27,182 nt of DNA, taken from Trichosphaerium sp. ATCC 40318 (lineage: Eukaryota > Discosea > Flabellinia > Trichosidae). The notes beneath the pieces are model-generated. The model was not told where the DNA came from and did not search any database. It was given only the letters and a program-made list of their open reading frames with translations. Position numbers and translations under genes: made by a program. Location of the stretch: the NCBI GenBank assembly GCA_038496445.1, contig JALMLS010000496.1, positions 1 through 27,182 of the forward strand. Reading direction: 5' to 3'. Of this stretch, positions 12,090 through 21,697 are shown piece after piece; the first letter of the stretch is position 1, and the number at the start of each line of letters is the position of its first letter.

Positions 12090-13928
12090 ATGTCTGTGGA
12101 AGTGCAGCATAAGATAGTAGTTATTGGAGCAGGTGTAGTAGGTCTTTCGACAGCAGTTGTTTTGTCGGAATGTTCAAAACTCGACAACAGCACAATACAG
12201 ATTATTGATAAGGTATTACCACCAGGAAACCAAGCTTCTGCTTTATCTTCAGGATTGGTAAGCTAATTGTTTATTTAAACACGCATTCCAACCATATACA
12301 GGTATACTACCCAGCGCTATTGAGCGAAAAACACGGGCGAAGCACAATTGAACGGTTTAAGCAATTATCCACCAACAGCGAAGAAACAGGTACAAGCACA
12401 TTAAACTAACGGCATTATGTGTTCTAATGGTAACCATTTTTAGGCGTTGTAATTACACCATCCGTCATTTTGCGCCGAACAGACGAAGGAGGCGTTATAA
12501 CAAAGCCAGCTGACTTTACTGCTGAAACATTAACCAAACTCCAAGAACTCGATCCAAGCTTTCGAAAAGCAACTACAGAGGAGCTCAAAGGTGCGTCACA
12601 TCGAGGTAAACATTCTAAAGGCATAACAAGTTCCATAGGAGCACCTAATGGCATGTTTGGACCTCAGCCCGTAATTGCAATGCCAACGTACTTGCAGTAT
12701 TTAAAAAACAAATTGGATAGTCACAAACGCGTCAGCTTTGAGCAAGCCAACATATCAAGCCTACAAGAAGTGTTTCAAAAAACAAATGCGTCAGTTATTA
12801 TAAATGCTGCTGGAATTGGTGCTGGAACACTGACAGGAGAATCTGTAACTTCACTAAGTACGTTTGAAGCAAAAAGGGATGATTTTCGGATGTTAATCCC
12901 TTTTTAATGATTTTCGGGGTTTTGTTCTTGCTAGCGATGACGTGTAGTTATACTGGCGAACCGTAAAGCGGTTTTTTGACAAAAACGGCATTAATTTCCC
13001 ACAATTGATTTCGCTGATTTACCTCTATTCGCGTTTAACTATTCGCTTAGGTAGCCATATGATGCTTTTAAAGCATACTGGTAAAACACTCGCACGATCG
13101 TACTACGACGAAACTAACCCCTCTGGTAACACCTACTACTTTCCACGTCAAGATGGGTGCATTTTAGGCAAGTTAATACTAAATTTATTGAAATCGTGAT
13201 TTATACTGTCGATTCCGAAGGAATAGTCCAATACACAATTTTATAACGTATTTACGGAGCTTTTTTTCTGTTTTGTTCCAAAAAAAACCGATCGGTTGAA
13301 AAGTTTTTTTGCGATGTGCCTTTGTTTAACGTCTTTTAAATAGGCGGTACAGACACTACAGCTATTGGTAATAATGTTGATGATACAGTTATAACTAATA
13401 TACTCGCTCGTGTTGATTTAATGTTACCAGAGTTGAGCTTAAAAGACGCACAGATAGAACGTACTTGGGTACACATTCGATACCCTTCTTTTCATCAACT
13501 TCTAACTTTTTTTTTTTCCTTTCTTATTTTCTTGTAATTAATCTGTTTAAAGGTTGGTTCACGCCCTATACGTGCTAGTGGTGTTAGATTAGAAGTAGAA
13601 GAAACAAATGAAGGACCTGTAGTACACAACTATGGCCACGGTACTGATATTTTTCTAAAATACAAAAACCTGTTTTTTTGGGTTTTTTTTTTACAAACAA
13701 AAAATTATCATCCCTCAATAAAGTAAACTAGCAGGCTTGGGCATAACAACATCTTGGACGTCTGCAGAAACAGCTGTAGAGCTTGTTATAAAACGATTGA
13801 ACTATTTTTCTTCCTTGGAGGATTCAAGCTTAAAGAGGCCGTTCGAGGGTGCTGGTGATGGTGAAGATGATCAATCACCTAAAAAAAGACGTCGTATACA
13901 AAGTACAGACAAGAATGTTGAAGAATGA
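12090..13928 (+). CDS. D-amino-acid oxidase family FAD enzyme
   Basis: Exons 12090-12257, 12302-12389, 12444-12857, 13051-13167, 13344-13468, 13553-13640 and 13732-13928 join in phase to 398 aa. The FAD-binding Rossmann start is VVIGAGVVGLSTA. Family landmarks follow: VIINAAGIGAG, YYFPRQDGCILGGTD, VGSRPIRASGVRLE, and HNYGHAGLGITTSW near the flavin. Such enzymes oxidise D-amino acids (or D-aspartate) to keto acids, ammonia and peroxide, often in peroxisomes. Two oddities: the usual RG-Q turn before the substrate lid reads SSH in the only in-phase model across the 193-base intron 12858-13050; and the tail is acidic then basic (QSPKKRRRIQ), like a nuclear signal, with no C-terminal SKL. Intron 4 (13168-13343) needs a GC donor (GCAAGT). 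Substrate cannot be told from the sequence. Confidence 0.87.
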
Positions 13929-14217
13929 GTTGGAGGAGTTTTGTACAAAAAAAAAAAAAATAGTTGTATTTTTATGTGTGTTTAAAAACAGTTTTAAATG
14001 TGTTTGGTTTTTATTTTGATTAAGTAGAGCTTACTCAAAGCAGCGTGTATATCTCGTTCTTGTTACAGAAAAGTAATTTTGTAAAACACACATTCTCAAT
14101 AGAACCTGGGATAAATACCTCAAAGTAAAACAGTTTTCAACAAAAAAAATCCTTGTCCAGTTTTTTTTTCTTTGCAAAACAGATTATCTTAAAATCCATT
14201 TTCATCAAATATGAGGC
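13929..14217. other. Intergenic
   Basis: AT-rich spacer with several T and A runs; no coding signal seen. Confidence 0.45.
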
Positions 14218-14497
14218 ATGGAAATTATGCGTGACGATGGACTTAAAAATGAGATTGTCGATAATCGATAATCCGGGTCAATTCCGTGGGATTGCTTTAT
14301 TTTTTAGAAAGGACTCTATAGAGTGTACGTAGACGCGGTTGTGATGCCTTTCGAAATGAACTACAAAACAGGGTTCAACCCTACTTCCAAGTTAGGTAAA
14401 AATCCTTTTATGTACAGAAAAGTAAGTGTAATTTTCCTACTCAGAATGCGATTTACTAACGCCTATAACTTGCTAGACGTTTGATTGTATCAATTAA
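14218..14497 (+). CDS. Tiny three-exon protein of unknown function
   Basis: Exons 14218-14256, 14308-14421 and 14477-14497 join in phase across two GT-AG introns of 51 and 55 bases, the standard size here, to give 57 aa. The protein starts MEIMRDDGLKNEI, continues LYRVYVDAVVMPFEMNYKTG and SKLGKNPFMYRK, and ends TFDCIN. It is rich in aromatic and polar residues, with no signal peptide or evident membrane helix. I do not recognise it. Evidence is limited to the open middle exon and well-placed splice sites; it could be a fragment of an older gene. Confidence 0.4.
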
Positions 14498-14657
14498 AGA
14501 AGCTTCATAACTTAGAAATAAGAAAGATGACTGACAGAGAAAGAAATTCTCACGAAGTATCTCGGTACGGCAATTTACTAAAAAAAAGAACAATGTAAAA
14601 CTATTCTAAATTAAGCCAGCCTCAGGAAAAAGCCAAAGAACTTTCACCAAAACACCA
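14498..14657. promoter_or_regulatory. Likely promoter/5' UTR of the Cys-rich gene
   Basis: A 160-base spacer directly before a strongly open, intronless gene. No clear TATA box or repeated element is visible. Confidence 0.3.
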
Positions 14658-15167
14658 ATGCAACGCCTTATCATCCTTGCCGCTGTTCTATCTGTAGCCA
14701 TTGCACTCACCGCTACCAGTTGCGACTTTAAATGCGCTCGCAAGCACGTAACATGCCAGAAAGCCGATATCGCTCCAGGAGTATGCTCTAACCAACAAGA
14801 ACACTGTGTAAAGCAGTGCAACAACGGTCTTCCATCAACAAACGATAAACTCAACATGCTCATTAAATCCCAAGACGACCCTGACAAAGACTTGCTTTGC
14901 GTAATACCTTGTGTATTCGAAGGTTTAATTTGTGAGCAAGCATTCAGCAGCAACAGTTCAATCTGCCGGAGAGCTTGGGGTGCATGTATTAAGTTCATGG
15001 GATGCGGAAGCGCTGTCCCAACAGTAGCACCTGTAGAACGCATTGCTGAAGGCAACCCAAAATGCAAGCATGCTTGCCTTTTGCTAAAAGAGAAATGTAT
15101 CAACCTTGGCTACAAACCAGAAGTCTGTAACGCAGTAAAACAAACCTGTGATGAACAGTGTCTTTAA
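14658..15167 (+). CDS. Secreted protein of three six-cysteine modules
   Basis: A single exon encodes 169 aa. Residues 1-20 or so form a signal peptide (MQRLIILAAVLSVAIALTAT). The mature part has 18 cysteines in three modules. Modules 1 and 3 both read C-x3-C-x6-C-x9-C-x6-C-x3-C; module 2 reads C-x3-C-x6-C-x10-C-x6-C-x5-C. Linkers are about 45 and 25 residues, the second Pro/Val-rich (SAVPTVAPVE). The spacing suggests disulfide-tied helical hairpins. Codons are richer in C and G than in neighbouring genes, and there is no intron, both hinting at high expression. AATAAA overlaps the stop (15167-15172). No named family fits; elicitin spacing does not match. It is probably extracellular; whether structural, adhesive or an effector is unknown. 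Confidence 0.85.
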   Translation: MQRLIILAAVLSVAIALTATSCDFKCARKHVTCQKADIAPGVCSNQQEHCVKQCNNGLPSTNDKLNMLIKSQDDPDKDLLCVIPCVFEGLICEQAFSSNSSICRRAWGACIKFMGCGSAVPTVAPVERIAEGNPKCKHACLLLKEKCINLGYKPEVCNAVKQTCDEQCL

Positions 15168-15298
15168 ATAAATCACTGTCATACCCTCATAAAGCATTTT
15201 GTTGCATTCTGTTGCGCACGTGCCGGTTCGGCACTGATGAAACCTTGAGAAAATTGTAGTAAAAGACAAGTTATTTGTACATTGTTTTGATTGTATTT
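15168..15298. other. 3' flank of Cys-rich gene up to transposon edge
   Basis: Contains AATAAA and one CACGTG near 15217. No gene seen. The transposon terminal repeat begins at about 15299. Confidence 0.5.
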
Positions 15299-15858
15299 GG
15301 AGATGTACAGAATGAAATGAATTGATTCCGAAAAAACACGAAACGTTCCGAAAAAAACACGAAATATTCCGAAACATTCCGTGTTTTTACCATCTCCAAA
15401 CCATATCTCATATAGTTGAAGCAAGGTCTTTTAGTAGGTAGTTTCCAAGAGCATTGCAGTGCAGTTCGTAACAAAAAAAGTGAAGTTGATAACAGCTTTT
15501 TGCAATCGCGATAATTTAGGCAGTACTGCGACTATTTTGCGAAGTTGTCTAAAGAACAAGAAATGTCATTATAGTAAAATCGCTGGTACTCCTGATAGGT
15601 TTTGTGGAGAAGTTTTTTTCACTTAACGTTGTATACGTGACTTTCGTAGTTTCTGTGTGTTGGAAGTGCTCCTTGCTTGTGCTACAGCAACTCAAGATGG
15701 TTTTTGTGCACAACAATCACTTTGGAAGTGATACGAAACTGATATGAAAGCGCTTTATTTTCACTTCCAAATCGCTTCATAACGCCTTGGTAGAAACGCC
15801 TTAGAATCACTTGGAAAGCGGTTTGAAAGTGATTTGAAAGTGATTCCAAAGCGATTTC
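15299..15858 (+). repeat. Left terminal inverted repeat
   Basis: Matches the right end in two strong blocks: an outer one (15299-15387) with repeated CGAAAAAACACGAAA-type units, and an inner one (about 15630-15858) with iterated GAAAGTGATTT/TTCCAAAGCGATTT motifs. The middle aligns poorly. The iterated motifs may be transposase binding sites (inference). Confidence 0.85.
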
Positions 15859-16074
15859 TACATGAGTTTTTTTATCTCTTGATGCTGTAGGTGCACCTTT
15901 TGCAATTTTGTTATTTCGCAAGTGCACCTCAGATGTATTACAACCAATACTGATGCTTTGAGGAAAAAAAGCGCTTAGAAATCACGGGTTATACTAAAAT
16001 GTAGAATTTGCATGTCAAATGAATGTAGAATTTGTGGGTACCTGGCGATCGTTTGATCTTTTATATCAACTCAG

Positions 16075-18484
16075 GTACTACATGAGCTCACCAAAACCTT
16101 GATTAACTATTTTATAGCAAAACAATATGGCTATCAATTTCATATTGATAGCAAGGCGTTTACATCAAAAGGAACAAGCCACTATTTTAAGTGTGCTCAG
16201 CGGTCATTGTGTGGAGCTCGTGTTATCCTCACCAAGGATAAAGAACACCATGGTATAATTAAAAACCTTCGGCAAACAAAAGGTACTTTTTTTTTTCTCA
16301 ATTTCCTTTACAGTAATTTATGGCCTTAGATCACCACTATAATTGTATGCCTACCATGGCATCTCAATTTCACATATCGAACAGCGTTAAAAAACGCGTT
16401 GAGGAAGATTTAAGAAATGGGGTACCATCACGTTTAGTGGTAAGTATTTCTCTTTTTTTTTGCTTTTACTGTACTAACTACTCTTCTAGCGAAGAAATTT
16501 GCTTCTTCAACCAAAAGTAAATGTCTTAAATTGTGCTCAAACACCTGATGCACGCCAATTGGAATATATTTCACGCTTGGTTCGTAGTGAGGAGAGCTTG
16601 AATGTGGAGGTACATTGGACTCTAAACAGCATTTTTTTTTTATTTTTTCGTAGGTTTTAACAAACCTAATTATGACTTTGGGGGATCAAGTCCGTGTTCA
16701 ACTATCGCCTCTGGTGGTTTCTTTTGTTCCATCCAATATACAGCGCTTCTTAAAGGAGTTTGACGCCCGTACCATTTATGTAGATGGTACTCATGTGATG
16801 GGAGATATTCGAGCTCAGGTACAGATTTTTTTTATTACTGTTTTGTAGTAACTTATTTTTTGTAAGCTATTGCTGTTTTGGGTGAAGGCTGTCGGACCAA
16901 CCAACTCAAAGGGTACTTGTATTTCTTGGGCTCTGTGCGAAGGTAAAAAACTGGAGCAATATGAGTACGCCTTTGGTCACCTTGGTCGCTCCATTGGCAC
17001 CGTAGTGTTTAGAAGACTCATGGTTGATTGCGAATTAAATCTCGCTTACGGCACGTATTTGATAAATCCTTCTTTGTTTTTTTATCTTACCACACTTCAT
17101 TTTGATTCTCTTAATGATAGTGTGAGGCGTTCCTTGGATACTAAGGAGAGCATAAACTCTTTTTTTTTGATACTCTTTTTGTAAAACTATCTGCTTACTT
17201 ATTATTAAGCTGCGTTGAATGAATGGCCTTTAATCCAAGTTCATCACTGTTTCTTCCATGTAATGGACGCTTTCCGCAAATGGAGAACAAAGAACCTTTC
17301 TGGAGATTCAAAGACAGCCATCTACCAATGGTGCAAAGCGTTCACTGATGGTATAGCGAAGGCTGAAACTCCAGATGAGTTTTATCGTATATTTTTGACG
17401 TTTTATGATGTAAGTTTTTCTCTTTATTAGTACACACTTACTTTGATTTAGGAAGCTCTTAGTAGTACTAATGTACACAAGCGATCATATGCTAAGTATG
17501 TCAATAAGAACTATGTGGGCTATGACTTGGACTCAGCGAGGTACATTTTTTGGCTATTACAATTTTGGGGTTTACTTAACATTTTTGTCAGGTACGAGCC
17601 TACAACATGGGCTAAAGCCTTTATTGCTCTTGAGTTCCGCGAGGATATGACGAACAATATCAGTGAGTCCAACAATCGAGATCTGAAGCGTTGCTTAAAG
17701 GCAACACAGACACAGAAATCTCGTTTGGACATTCTTGCCAATCAATTGGCAATGTTTGTTGAAGAAAACTTGATTATTGGCCTAAGAATTGTTCATGGCA
17801 TGTGTGCAGGGACTCGCATACGTCAGGGAGAGGCTAGTGTTGTTGGAAGTGATTTGGTTCAAGGTGCGAACCAACAATGTTTCTTGTTTATTTTCCTTAC
17901 AATTTGTTTTTATAGAAACAGACATCAATGATATGACACCTGCTCTCAGAGCTGATGTTGCCTCTGATGTTCTCTTTCCAAGTGATGCTATTGGCGATGA
18001 CCTTGTCTCCACTATTGATGATGTACCTGCTGAACATGAGATGCTACTAGGCATTGATATTGATGGAGAAGCCATCCCCGTCTTGGACTACAGTGGTGAT
18101 GGTGATGCTGCAGATGCAATACCTGTATCTTTGGAAGGTGGGATAGTTTCTCAAGATGCCCAAGAAATCTCTATACCACATTTAGCTAAACGTGAGTTAA
18201 TTTTTTTTTTGGTTGTTTAATTTTTTTTTTTTCCAGGTGGAACAAACCTACCTCGGTTACTACGCCGAATGCGGTTAGATGCTAAACGTAAAAAAGAAAC
18301 AGAAGAGGAAGAAACCGAAAAAGAGAAGGTACCTCAAGCCAGAAATGCTAACATGGAGCCTGCATTTGTAGGTGACGAGATTGAAGGCATTGGTAAGGAT
18401 GGTACTCCTGTTTTTAAACAACGTCTTCGCCCTCGTAACCGAAAGCGCCAAACTGTACTCCCTAAACGCTATCGCAATAAATAA
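16075..18484 (+). CDS. MULE transposase (FLYWCH-like finger + DDE)
   Basis: Exons are ~16075-16282, 16330-16439, 16490-16609, 16654-16818, 16867-17050, 17210-17409, 17452-17540, 17592-17863, 17916-18191 and 18237-18484; every junction keeps phase, giving about 620 aa. The first exon has a FLYWCH-like finger (GYQFH, HYFKCAQRSLCGARV), finishing across the splice in KDHHYNC. The catalytic core shows the three acidic positions: YVDGTH, MVDCEL and NISESNNRDLK, with the MULE C/H motif VHHCFFHVMDAF between the second and third. A long acidic region and a basic tail (RLRPRNRKRQ) follow. The transposase cuts and joins the element ends in the nucleus. The intron after 17050 needs a GC donor (GCACGT). 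The start is unresolved: an ATG at about 16021 could be joined by a short intron. Confidence 0.85.
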
Positions 18485-18652
18485 ATATGTTTGTCTGTGT
18501 CTTTTTTTATTGTCGTACCTGCACTACGTTGTTCCTGTTCTTCGTCAATGCTGTATATACAATGGTGAACAAAATTTGACTTTGACTTTTTAGGCACTTG
18601 TTCGGCATTTTTTAGGCAAAAAGTTTTTTTTTTTGACATTTTAGGGTCACCG

Positions 18653-19156
18653 GAAATCACTTTGGAATCACTTTCAAATCACTTTCAAACCGCTTTCCAA
18701 GTGATTCTAGAGCGTTTCTACCAAGGCGTTATGAAGTGAAAAGAAAGCGCTTTCAAATCACTTTTGAATCACTTTGAAAGTGCTCGTTATGCACGGAAAA
18801 CCATCTTGATTTGCTGTAGCACAAGCAAGGAGCACTTCCAACACACAGAAACTACGAAAGTCGTGAATACAACGCTAAATGAAAGAAAGTCAAATCACCG
18901 TATCAGTAACCACTGATTGTACTATGTCTCAGTGACACTTCTCATTCTTTCTATGTCACTTTTTGGAGCAAGAACAGCTGCTCACTACAATGCTCTTGGA
19001 ACCAACCAAAAGTTCTTGCTTCAACTGTGTTAATATGTGGTTGTCCAGGGCAATCTACTTACCAGTAAAAACACGGAATGTTTCGGAATATTTCGTGTTT
19101 TTTTCGGAACGTTTCGTGTTTTTTCGGAATCAATTCATTTCATTCTGTACATCTCC
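18653..19156 (-). repeat. Right terminal inverted repeat
   Basis: Reverse complement of the left end. Outer block 19066-19156 carries TTTCGTGTTTTTTTCGGAA-type units twice; inner block 18653-18885 carries iterated AATCACTTTCAA motifs and the GTAGCACAAGCAAGGAGCAC match. Confidence 0.85.
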
Positions 19157-19399
19157 TTTGTTTCTTGGTTTTTTAGCCGTTAACTGCTCACAACTTACGC
19201 GATTTGCGACTACAGTCCTTGATGCCCACTTATATATATATTCGTCCCTTATTGTATGTTGCACTTCACGGAAATATACCAGCAACGTTAAAAGAATATC
19301 TGGTTTTTTTTTCAATGAAAAAATAGTGTGTAACACGTTTTTAGCATTGCTTTTTCTTCATGGTTAAGCTTGTTTCATAAATAAGATAAACATACAGCA
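19157..19399. other. Spacer between transposon and HEXXH gene
   Basis: Only about 240 bases separate the transposon edge from the next start codon, so it must contain that gene's promoter. A TATATATATAT-like run lies near 19230-19242. No gene seen. Confidence 0.4.
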
Positions 19400-20105
19400 A
19401 TGACAGATCATCAAGAATTAGCTAGGGCGTTTGGTATGACAATAGATTGGGTAGACGGCGGTTTATTTCCTGATTACCAAGATAGAGACGGTACGTACCA
19501 CCTTACTCGTTTGATGTGCATGTAATTACAAAATAAGGCTAACCATGTTTTTTACAGGCGATATTGTGACGAGGGATAAATTAGAACATGCTTCACAAGT
19601 TGTTTTGAGCATTCTAAGCAACGAAGATCAAATCATGGCAGCTTTTGTCGCTGTGGCAAGTGAAAGGCCTAGAAAGAAGAGGAGGAGGAATAATAGAAGG
19701 AAAAGAGATAGAGATAGACACACTCAACCAGTACGTATCATAATCACGTGAAGAGAAAGCAATCTTTTAATGACATCCTTGAAAAACATTCATTGAAAAT
19801 ACTTACCTTTTTTTTAGATTACAGTCACTGTAGACTTTGCACGTGCGAGGAAAAAAGTATCACGTGTCAGATTACAACGTGTTAGACGTGGTCGCACAAA
19901 TTATAATGGTGACCGTATCGAGGTATTCGGAGAGAGTGACGAAAGAACGATTTGGATCAGAGAAATAGAGATGAACGACGAGGATCTTGTAGGCACATTG
20001 CTGCATGAGGCTATACATTTCATTGGAAGATTTAATGGTAGAGAAATGAGTGAAAGAAGAGAACATCGCGTTATGCAATTACTTGGGGAAGACTGTGAGC
20101 TCTAA
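19400..20105 (+). CDS. Small HEXXH-motif protein, putative zinc metallopeptidase
   Basis: Exons 19400-19490, 19558-19730 and 19818-20105 give 183 aa in phase. The N-terminal third is soluble and acidic (MTDHQELARAFGMTIDWVDG). A strongly basic segment follows (RPRKKRRRNNRRKRDRDR), which may be a nuclear signal or nucleic-acid-binding patch. The C-terminal domain contains LLHEAIHFIGRFNGREMSE, then EHRVMQLLGED; HEAIH is the zinc-binding HEXXH signature and the later Glu/His residues could supply the third ligand. The layout resembles small minimal metallopeptidase folds, but I cannot name the family. Two CACGTG sequences lie in or next to exon 3. AATAAA is near 20145. It ends convergently with the giant myosin gene. 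Confidence 0.7.
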
Positions 20106-20417
20106 TACAGACAAAAAAACAAAACAAGCGAAGATATCCAATTGTGAATAAAACCAACACCTTATTTATTAAAAAGTGACGATTAGTTTTGTCAAATTTT
20201 TTAGTTTGCACGTTGTTCTTTCTTTGATATTTTTTGGTCCCAGTTGGGTATTGTGAACCTTTAAAACTCTTTATCTAATCGCAAACTAGAACACTGCATA
20301 TTGAAAATAGGGATTTGAAGCAGCAGTCAACAATAAAAAAGCGACGACAAGAGAAAACAAACAACACAAATCAAAAGAGAACTTTAACTTGATCCTTCTT
20401 TTTTTTTTTTGATTATG
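20106..20417. other. Intergenic between convergent genes
   Basis: AT-rich 3' flanks of the HEXXH gene and the myosin gene. Contains AATAAA near 20145 (plus strand) and a long T run at about 20399-20410. No gene seen. Confidence 0.5.
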
Positions 20418-21697
20418 CTACAATATAAACTTTATTTTACCTCTACCTATGGTACCCTTCCCCAAAAAGTTCTTTGAGGCACGTCTATCACCTGAAGGCT
20501 TTTTATAAGAATCCCATGCAGAATTAGTTCGTTTATGTCTTTTTTGCTTTTGTGGCTGAGGTGATGGTTCAGGTGCAAGTTCAGCTTCTGAAACTGACTC
20601 TTCTTCGTCCTCAATATAATCCTCGTTTTTACGAACTTTTACAATATATACAGGCAATATAAGAGAGTCTACAGAAACAGTAAGTCGCATGTCAAGTGTA
20701 GCTTCAAGAAGAAAAAAAGGCGACAAAAAAATGTATCCCATTTGGGCTTCGTATTTTGTTCTTTAGTCTCGTGGTCACCACGAAGAGTTTTTGTACTGTT
20801 TTTGAATTTTGAAAAATGTGACAAGAGCAAAACAACTCTCATCACATGGATGGAGAGTGAAAGGCGGTTAAGTCAACGTACAATCGAACATCACAATTTC
20901 GTTTGGAAGTGATTGTTTTGCCCATTTTGCTGGAAGTCCTTCTTCATTTACTACAGCATAATGTGATTGGTATCCAGCCTTTACATCAGCGCCAACCAGA
21001 GATTGTTTACCCTGTGGATCTTCCACAGCAGGATATACATTACCTGGAGCAGCATACTAAAAAAACCTGTGTTAGTTTGTCGCTTCATTTCTCAAACTAG
21101 CCGTCTTTTATAAAGCTTATAAGCTTTGTTTAGATAACGTAGTATGTGGGAAGTACGCATAACTAATTTCTTGGTATTTTGTGTAGCTGGTTTGGAAAGA
21201 GCAAAAAAAAGAAAAATCTAATTTTTTTTGGTTGATAGGTGACTTGACGGTCACTTTTGTCAACATGTAGGTTGACAAAGTGAAATAAAGTTACTTACAC
21301 ATATAACCATAGTATTGCAGTCACCTTCTGGAATATTTCTCTGGGCATAATTGGCAGAGGTAGTCAAGTAAACGCCTTCTCCATATGAACCTAAATAAAA
21401 AATTTCAGTATTTTGTATTGATCATCTGGTACCACCGGAAGAATCAGGTATATCAAATCCCGATTGAGCTATCTCTATAGCCATATCATAAGAGCAACAA
21501 TGAACAGCAGGAAATATAGGTATATCGTATTGACCAATATATTTGTTCCAATCCGTATTTTTTACAAGATTATCATAATTCTCCATTACTTGTTTACGAC
21601 GTTCAATTATATCTGTTGGTTCTTGTTCATTTGTTTTCCAAGTATCTAATTTAAAGAATTTTGGGAAACATCTATGACTTGTTGCCAAGTTTTGTTT
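20418..21697 (-). other. Domain: C-terminal ART/PARP-like catalytic domain and tail
   Basis: Exons 21697-21433, 21390-21299, 21056-20882 and 20668-20418. The PARP-type H-Y-E positions are present: His in [16 protein letters not shown] (about residue 1411), Tyr in [16 protein letters not shown] (about 1441) and Glu in NEIVMFD (about 1517), followed by [20 protein letters not shown] and [10 protein letters not shown] are typical inserts of this class. With all three residues kept, NAD-dependent ADP-rib(osyl)ation activity is expected (inference). Target unknown. The final 80 residues are acidic, then Pro-rich, then basic. Confidence 0.85.

Larger units (their letters stand above)
15299..19156 (+). 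mobile_element. Mutator-like (MULE) DNA transposon, apparently complete
   Basis: About 3.86 kb bounded by long terminal inverted repeats (15299-15858 and 18653-19156), with a transposase gene in plus orientation between. The outermost matching bases are GGAGATGTACAGAATG on the left and their reverse complement on the right. Inverted ends of this length, a DDE transposase with a FLYWCH-like finger and an intron-rich gene fit a Mutator/MULE element. I could not see a convincing 8-11 base target duplication (left flank TTGTATTT, right flank TTTGTTTC). All exons are undamaged, so the copy may be young. Confidence 0.85.

Noticed and set aside
14606-15103. Minus-strand 165-codon frame opposite the Cys-rich gene
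   Set aside because: The plus strand has a signal peptide and regular cysteine modules; the opposite frame shows no domain or start context.
14658-15167. Elicitin-type effector identity for the Cys-rich protein
   Set aside because: Elicitins have six widely spaced cysteines; this protein has 18 in a different spacing.
15084-15474. Overlapping minus-strand frames
   Set aside because: They lie in the transposon terminal repeat and are kept open by its repeated units; no domain.
17051-17209. Possible extra transposase exon in this intron
   Set aside because: Adding it breaks the phase and the normal spacing between the second catalytic Asp and the C/H motif; a GC-AG intron fits better.
15290-19165. 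Target-site duplication around the MULE
   Set aside because: Flanks TTGTATTT and TTTGTTTC are only loosely alike; not enough to call.
18963-19367. Plus-strand 134-codon frame
   Set aside because: Runs across the right terminal repeat and into flanking DNA; not a plausible gene.
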